In this document: positions 60,899 through 64,000 of the stretch, piece after piece
Layout of the letters: each line of letters starts with the position of its first letter
How positions within the stretch are numbered: position 1 is the first letter of the stretch
Notes under the pieces: model-generated
Seen by the model: only the letters and a program-made list of their open reading frames with translations
Database searches by the model: none
What the model was told of the DNA's origin: nothing
Position numbers and translations under genes: made by a program
Assembly (NCBI RefSeq): GCF_015277675.1
Contig: NZ_JADHEC010000011.1
Coordinates: 1-64,000 of the forward strand
Length of the DNA: 64,000 nucleotides
Reading direction: 5' to 3'
Origin: Flavobacterium soyangense
Lineage (GTDB): Bacteria > Bacteroidota > Bacteroidia > Flavobacteriales > Flavobacteriaceae

Positions 60899-62164
60899 AT
60901 GACTTCTAAAAAGTTAATCTTTATATTTCTGATCCTGATTTCCTTTTCAGCAAGAGCTTCTTTTATTCTTTTGCCAATGGATGAAACCACGCAACAAAAT
61001 CATCTTAAAGCTTATGGAATTACCTATTGGTGTATCGAAAAAAAGTATAAGGCCAGTTGGTTACTTAATTATCGTGGAGGCTCCTTTTTATTGGCTGATG
61101 CTCCTGAAATCAGAAAAGAATGTCAAATACGAGGGGTGAGTTTTGAAGTGATGAGCGATACCGAAACCGATCAAATTTTGGAATTAATATCCAGCCCTTC
61201 TCAAAATATGGAAGCGGTAGCACTCGAAAAAGCACCTAAAGTGGCTGTTTATACACCTAAAGGTAAACAACCTTGGGACGATGCGGTTACTTTGGTTTTA
61301 ACCTATGCCGAAATTCCGTTTACGCCTATTTATGACGAAGAAGTTTTAAGCGACCAACTCATTCTTTATGATTGGTTGCATTTGCATCACGAAGATTTTA
61401 CTGGGCAATATGGGAAATTTTACGGTTCTAATAGGAATTCACCTTGGTATATAGAACAAAAGAAAGATGCCGAAGCTTTGGCAACCAAATTGGGTTACAA
61501 AAAAGTTTCGGAAGAAAAATTGGCTGTAGCCAAAAAAATCCGAGATTTTGTTATTGGTGGGGGATTTATGTTTGCTATGTGTTCTGCAGCCGATAGTTTT
61601 GATATTGCTTTGTCTGCAGATGGAGTCGATATTTGTGAACCAATGTTTGATGGCGACACAAGTGAGCCTAACTATCAATCCAAAATAAATTATGTTAACA
61701 CTTTTGCATTTAAAGATTTTATTTTAGATCGAAAACCAGAACATTATGAATTCTCAGATATTGATATGACCGAAAAAAGAATGATGATTCCAATGGAGAA
61801 AGATTATTTTACCCTGATGGAATTTTCGGCAAAATGGGACCCAATTCCTTCTATGTTATGTCAAAATCATACCCAATTAATAAAAGGATTTATGGGGCAA
61901 ACTACAGCTTTCGACCAAACTCTAATTAAATCGAACGTTTTGATTATGGGAACTTGCGAACTCAATGGAGAAGCAAGGTACATTCACGGAGAAAAAGGCA
62001 AAGGAATGTTTACGTTCTATGGAGGACACGATCCGGAAGATTATCAGCATAGAGTAGGTGATCCTGTAACTGTTTTGGATTTACATCCAAATTCGCCTGG
62101 ATATCGTTTGATTTTGAATAATGTATTGTTTCCTGCAGCTAGAAAGAAAAAACAAAAAACTTAA
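60899..62164 (+). CDS. Conserved exported protein, glutamine-amidotransferase-like fold
   Basis: A 421-residue protein with a signal peptide (MTSKKLIFIFLILISFSARA) so it should be periplasmic. After SFILLPMDETTQQNHLKAYGITYW, a middle domain (KVAVYTPKGKQPWDDAVTLV...) reaches DFVIGGGFMFAMCSAADSFD (Cys228), a G-G-x-x-M-C nucleophile elbow like class I amidotransferase/BPL_N folds. Similar flavobacterial proteins are, as I recall, often labelled asparagine synthetase B, but no AsnB domain is present. Function unknown. It stands alone, after dnaB, with its own promoter and terminator. Confidence 0.75.
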   Translation: MTSKKLIFIFLILISFSARASFILLPMDETTQQNHLKAYGITYWCIEKKYKASWLLNYRGGSFLLADAPEIRKECQIRGVSFEVMSDTETDQILELISSPSQNMEAVALEKAPKVAVYTPKGKQPWDDAVTLVLTYAEIPFTPIYDEEVLSDQLILYDWLHLHHEDFTGQYGKFYGSNRNSPWYIEQKKDAEALATKLGYKKVSEEKLAVAKKIRDFVIGGGFMFAMCSAADSFDIALSADGVDICEPMFDGDTSEPNYQSKINYVNTFAFKDFILDRKPEHYEFSDIDMTEKRMMIPMEKDYFTLMEFSAKWDPIPSMLCQNHTQLIKGFMGQTTAFDQTLIKSNVLIMGTCELNGEARYIHGEKGKGMFTFYGGHDPEDYQHRVGDPVTVLDLHPNSPGYRLILNNVLFPAARKKKQKT

Positions 62165-62183
62165 TAAAAATAGTAAAAAAAAT

Positions 62184-62226
62184 AAAATCCCAAAGACCAG
62201 AAAAATTCTGGGATTTGGGATTTTTA
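62184..62226. terminator. Strong bidirectional terminator
   Basis: AAATCCCAAAGACCAGAA pairs with TTCTGGGATTTGGGATTT with a GA/GA mismatch, A-rich on the left and T-rich on the right, between convergent genes. Confidence 0.85.
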
Positions 62227-62305
62227 TTTAACACATTGCTTAGTTCTAAATCAATTTGAATTCTTATCAAATTGGTTACAAACTCTTTGAATATGGAATT
62301 CCTTT

Positions 62306-64000
62306 TTAATCTTTTCCATAAACTTTTCCGTTTGCCTCTTGATTGCCAATCGTTAAATGATAGAGGATTATTCCACGACCTACATCATTAAATTCAACAA
62401 TTGTATTCTGGTCTTTTTCAATGGAAACCTCTCTTTTTGCCAGTAATTGACCTAAAATTGAAAACAATTCTATCTGTGCTTTTCCATCTTCGGGTGAAAT
62501 GATGGACAGATTGAATAATCCTTGATGAGGATTTGGATACGCTTTTACCGAGAGTTTTTCAACAGCAATTACTTTTGTATTGGTAGAGGCATATTTAGCA
62601 GGATTGGCCACTGGCAAAATAGACAAATCATAACAATTAAAAGATAAGCCTCCTGTTATTTGCACGTAGTAGGTTGTGCCTCCAGTCAATGCATATTGTT
62701 TTGAAGTCGAAGTTGGACTCGTAGGGACAAGAGCGGCTGCATTATTAGCTGAAGGATACATATTAAAAGTGTAATTAATCGATTGGTGTGTAATGGTTAA
62801 TTTATAATTTCCAGTAATTGTAGGAGTAAATTTAAACCAATCTGCGGTATCTGTTGCCAATGCAATTCGAGCATTAATTGTAGTGCCAATTGAAATTAAT
62901 TTAGCTTGGCTCTTGCTGTTGTTGCTTTCATATTGATCGCTGCCATTATCAGTAATTGCTACCACTTTTGAACTGGTACAGCCATTGGCATCTTTTACCC
63001 AAACAGTATAGCTACCACTGGAAAGTAATGCAAAATTACTTGTTGATTGGTAATTTCCATTGTCTAATTTGTATTCATAAGGGGATGTACCTCCACTAGC
63101 TGTTGCTGTTATTGTGCCTAAACTTCCGCCGCAACCAGTAGCATTGGTTTTGCTTGCAGCTAACGAAAGGTTAGAAGCAGGTTGCGTGATAACATATGAT
63201 TTAGTTACAATACAACCACTTCCAATATCTGTAATAGTTACATTATAGTTGGTGCCAGCACCAAGATTTGAAATTTCTTTGTTTGTTGATGTTGTACTTC
63301 CTGTCCAATTATAAGCAAATCCGCTTTGGCTTCCGCTTCCTCCAGATACAGTAAGCTTGATGGCTCCGGTCAGTGAACCTCTGCATAAAACATTTGTAAC
63401 AGCAGCATTAACGGATATTGCATTGTAAGTTGGAACATTGGCATTTAGAATTGTAGTACATCCATTATTGTCAATGACTGTCAAGGTATAGCTTCCTGCT
63501 ACAAGTCCACTGATATTTTTTTGTGAGGAAGTATAGCCAGTACCTGTCCAGCTATATTTTAACGCACCCGAACCTCCGGCTGTTGCTACAGAAATAGCCC
63601 CTGTGCTTTGACCTGAACAAGTGCTTTGTACTGTAATTATTGTCGCGATAAGCGATGCCGGTTGTGCAATTGTTTTTGTTGTAAATCCAGTACATCCGTT
63701 GAAATCTTTAACAGCAATGTTGTAAGTTCCTGCCAAGAGTCCGCTGAAACTGAAAGGGAATGTTCCTGACACGAAAGTTATCCCATCTTTGCTAAATGTA
63801 AAAGGAGCAGTGCCATTGGCATTGGTGACAGTGATGGCACCATTACTTCCCCCAAAACAACTTACATCAGTTACTGAAGCTGAAGGATTAAAGGCTTCTC
63901 CAACAATGAGGGTTATGCTAGCAGTTGTAGAACATCCGTTTGCATCTTTAACCGTTACATTGTACGTTCCAACAGGTACATTATTGATGGATGCGGTAGT
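62306..64000 (-). CDS. SprB-repeat, PPC-domain, T9SS-sorted cell-surface protein (partial, C-terminal 564 aa)
   Basis: The frame is open to the window edge; the N-terminus is outside. Tandem repeats of about 80 residues carry SprB-type sequence (VTDVSCFGGSNGAITVTNAN; GTYNIAVKDFNGCTG; GSYTLTVIDNNGCTT; GSYTVWVKDANGCTS). They are followed by a pre-peptidase C-terminal-like domain (DTADWFKFTPTITGNYKLTI) and a type A T9SS sorting domain (VKAYPNPHQGLFNLSII...NGKVYGKD). It should be secreted by the T9SS to the surface, like the gliding adhesin SprB. The repeat Cys pairs are conserved. Confidence 0.92.
   Translation of the reverse strand, partial: TTASINNVPVGTYNVTVKDANGCSTTASITLIVGEAFNPSASVTDVSCFGGSNGAITVTNANGTAPFTFSKDGITFVSGTFPFSFSGLLAGTYNIAVKDFNGCTGFTTKTIAQPASLIATIITVQSTCSGQSTGAISVATAGGSGALKYSWTGTGYTSSQKNISGLVAGSYTLTVIDNNGCTTILNANVPTYNAISVNAAVTNVLCRGSLTGAIKLTVSGGSGSQSGFAYNWTGSTTSTNKEISNLGAGTNYNVTITDIGSGCIVTKSYVITQPASNLSLAASKTNATGCGGSLGTITATASGGTSPYEYKLDNGNYQSTSNFALLSSGSYTVWVKDANGCTSSKVVAITDNGSDQYESNNSKSQAKLISIGTTINARIALATDTADWFKFTPTITGNYKLTITHQSINYTFNMYPSANNAAALVPTSPTSTSKQYALTGGTTYYVQITGGLSFNCYDLSILPVANPAKYASTNTKVIAVEKLSVKAYPNPHQGLFNLSIISPEDGKAQIELFSILGQLLAKREVSIEKDQNTIVEFNDVGRGIILYHLTIGNQEANGKVYGKD

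Overview
The window is a chromosomal segment of a Bacteroidota bacterium, most likely a Flavobacterium or close relative. The DNA is AT-rich, and many genes have the Bacteroidota -7 promoter box TAnnTTTG close to their starts. Typical flavobacterial families are present: secreted proteins with type IX secretion (T9SS) C-terminal sorting domains, a SprB-repeat adhesin, a PorV/PorQ-like barrel protein, DUF4105, WbqC and DUF5683 proteins, and a very long signal peptidase I. Most of the window is ordinary core genome. The accessory or decaying parts are about 1-1.7 kb, 3.0-4.0 kb, 12.3-16.0 kb and 51.5-52.1 kb.

Layout. 0-4 kb: the end of an IS982-type element, a (TTA)14 microsatellite, two unknown genes (one with a HEPN-like RNKFAH motif), a truncated acetyltransferase, pfkA, and a radical-SAM gene broken by several mutations. 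4-6.4 kb: an acetyltransferase, yaaA and an M48 protease. 6.4-11.3 kb: a tripartite drug-efflux operon (TetR regulator, TolC, EmrA-like, EmrB-like) with three palindromic operator-like sites at the regulator promoter. 11.4-12.2 kb: a TonB protein. 12.3-13.3 kb: a REP-associated tyrosine transposase (RAYT) gene bracketed by inverted copies of a 24-bp hairpin, two of them inside a 117-bp tandem duplication. 13.3-16 kb: remnants, a lipoprotein and a T9SS-exported metalloprotease, bounded by 17-bp inverted repeats. 16-24 kb: a minus-strand run with an ECF sigma factor, glycosyltransferases, a PaiB-like protein, murB, asnB, a DUF2461 protein and a rhodanese-thioredoxin lipoprotein.

24-38 kb: a DUF3089 lipoprotein, recF, a TPR membrane protein, ribH, mutL, two consecutive rhomboid proteases, an EEP-family protein, and the minus-strand cluster parA-parB-DUF5683-dapB-lepB-wbqC. 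38-45.8 kb: two glycosyltransferases and a polyprenyl-phosphate sugar transferase (surface polysaccharide), DUF4105 and PorV/PorQ-like proteins, pssA and a GH25 lysozyme. 45.8-49 kb: a minus-strand envelope operon kdsD-tatC-CMD-lptB followed by a frameshifted DUF5808 gene. 49-56 kb: recQ, a small conserved protein, a RelE-type toxin-antitoxin pair, an FAD oxidoreductase, a secreted trypsin-like protease and tgt. 56-64 kb: lptF/G, an EamA transporter, accA, dnaB, a conserved secreted protein with a possible glutamine-amidotransferase-like fold, and the C-terminal part of a giant SprB-repeat T9SS protein that runs off the window.

Several genes work together. kdsD, lptB and the LptF/G permease serve lipopolysaccharide synthesis and export. 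The glycosyltransferases with the sugar transferase (and perhaps asnB) serve surface glycan. The PorV/PorQ-like protein and the two CTD proteins belong with T9SS. I saw no rRNA, tRNA or CRISPR array. No wholly new defence or metabolic system is evident. The most unusual structures are the RAYT/REP locus, an AT-repeat frameshift at the end of a T9SS sorting domain, and the inverted-repeat-bounded protease cassette.
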